The notes under the pieces: model-generated
What the model saw: the letters and a program-made list of their open reading frames with translations, nothing else
What the model was told of the DNA's origin: nothing
Databases searched by the model: none
Shown here: positions 13,249-13,995 of the stretch, piece after piece
Position numbering within the stretch: position 1 is the first letter of the stretch
Layout of the letters: every line of letters begins with the position of its first letter
Source: an uncultured Eubacteriales bacterium
GTDB taxonomy: Bacteria > Bacillota > Clostridia > Monoglobales > Monoglobaceae
Assembly: GCA_900555375.1 (NCBI GenBank)
Contig: USLC01000009.1
Location: forward strand, 1-13,995
Direction: 5' to 3'
Length of the DNA: 13,995 nucleotides
Made by a program: the position numbers and the translations under genes

Positions 13249-13995
13249 TTATTCATTCGCCGCGCCGATATCGCTCAGTTTCTTCAATTCATAAAATCTG
13301 CCCTTTTTCTCCATAAGCTCGTCATATGTGCCAAGTTCCGCACATCTGCCCTTGTCCATAACAACTATGCGGTCGGCATCGCGGATTGTTGACAGTCTGT
13401 GCGCAACAATAAACGTGGTACGGTTTTTGATAAGCTCTGATATTGCCTTTTGCACGTGGCGCTCGGAAACATTATCCAAAGCCGATGTTGCCTCGTCAAG
13501 AATTATGATTGACGGGTCTTTTAAAAACACCCTCGCTATACTTATGCGCTGTTTTTGTCCGCCCGAAAGCTTAACGCCGCGCTCGCCCACGTAGGTGTCA
13601 TATCCGTTTTTAAGCTCTTGAATAAACTCGTCCGCACCGGCATTTTTCGCCGCGGCGATTACTTCCTCTCTGCTTGCGTCCGGTCTGCCGTAATGAATAT
13701 TTTCGTATATGGTTCCCGAAAACAGATATACGTCCTGCTGAACCATTCCTATATTCTTGCGCAGGCTTTTAAGCGTAACCTTTTTTATATCCTTTCCGTC
13801 AATTGTGACTATTCCTTCGGTCGGGTCATAAAACCTCGGAATAAGATTGCAAAGCGTGGTTTTTCCTCCGCCCGACGGTCCGACGATTGCGATTTTTTCG
13901 CCAGATTTAATGGAAAGATTTAAGTTTTTCAGCACCTTGTTGTGGTCGTCGGGATATTCAAAGCTTACGTTGTCGAACAGGATATTTCCCTTGGG
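13249..13995 (-). CDS. ABC exporter half-transporter, C-terminal nucleotide-binding domain (5' end beyond the window)
   Basis: The frame is open from the right edge to TAA at 13249, giving the last 248 residues; the transmembrane part lies outside the window. All ATPase motifs are present in order: an A-loop tyrosine (VSFEYPDD), Walker A GPSGGGKTT, Q-loop VQQDVYLF, signature LSGGQKQR, D-loop and Walker B IIILDEATSALD, and the H-loop VAHRLST. The close match to MsbA/LmrA-type (type IV) exporters suggests a fused membrane-ATPase half-transporter for lipids, drugs or peptides; the substrate cannot be told. A neighbouring partner half-transporter upstream is possible but not visible. No good terminator follows the stop; only a weak bulged A/T hairpin is there. 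Confidence 0.93.
   Translation of the reverse strand, partial: PKGNILFDNVSFEYPDDHNKVLKNLNLSIKSGEKIAIVGPSGGGKTTLCNLIPRFYDPTEGIVTIDGKDIKKVTLKSLRKNIGMVQQDVYLFSGTIYENIHYGRPDASREEVIAAAKNAGADEFIQELKNGYDTYVGERGVKLSGGQKQRISIARVFLKDPSIIILDEATSALDNVSERHVQKAISELIKNRTTFIVAHRLSTIRDADRIVVMDKGRCAELGTYDELMEKKGRFYELKKLSDIGAANE

Noticed and set aside
1..13995. Mobile elements, CRISPR arrays, toxin-antitoxin or defence islands
   Set aside because: No transposase, integrase, terminal inverted repeats, regularly spaced repeats or defence-type proteins were found on either strand. Gene content is housekeeping with uniform codon character.

Overview
This window looks like a chromosomal segment of a low-to-mid GC Gram-positive bacterium of the class Clostridia. 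The support is a Veg protein, an IreB-family phosphoprotein, an AddB (rather than RecBCD) recombination subunit, a secreted S-layer-homology (SLH) protein, strong AGGAGG-type ribosome binding sites, occasional GTG/TTG starts and A/T-rich sigma-A promoters. I see no tRNA, rRNA, CRISPR array, insertion sequence, integrase or phage gene. Almost everything is on the minus strand; only veg is on the plus strand. Finer taxonomy cannot be read from the sequence.

Left end (1-1181): a partial membrane acyltransferase (minus strand, running off the left edge) is divergent from veg across a 320-base A/T-rich gap. That gap holds two good sigma-A promoters, an inverted repeat bracketing the acyltransferase promoter, an 11-base tandem repeat upstream of the veg promoter, and a roughly 160-nt veg leader with an A/U hairpin against the ribosome binding site. 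Veg ends in an intrinsic terminator that overlaps the stop codon of convergent rdgB.

Central operon (1174-8029, minus strand): one strong promoter (8001-8029) precedes, in transcription order, a 39-codon small ORF with an excellent ribosome binding site, a CNNM/CBS/CorC-type (HlyC/CorC family) membrane protein, a sodium:neurotransmitter-symporter family transporter, addB and rdgB. Gaps are 26-66 bases, with one hairpin between the transporter and addB. The genes mix ion and solute transport, double-strand-break repair and nucleotide-pool cleaning. addA, the usual neighbour and partner of addB, is not here.

pheS-pheT-ireB operon (8072-11938, minus strand): the two phenylalanyl-tRNA synthetase subunits plus an IreB-family protein, with a promoter about 35 nt before pheS (too close for a T-box leader) and a strong intrinsic terminator after ireB.

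Right end (11961-13995, minus strand): a monocistronic secreted SLH protein with its own promoter and terminator, then the C-terminal nucleotide-binding domain of an ABC exporter half-transporter that continues past the right edge.

Most of the window is ordinary housekeeping DNA. The most interesting lead is the small ORF before the CorC-family gene. Its product starts with an aspartate-rich run (MDSDDSD), and its 3' part forms a hairpin followed by a short U-run. This resembles a Mg2+-responsive leader peptide, but that is a hypothesis.
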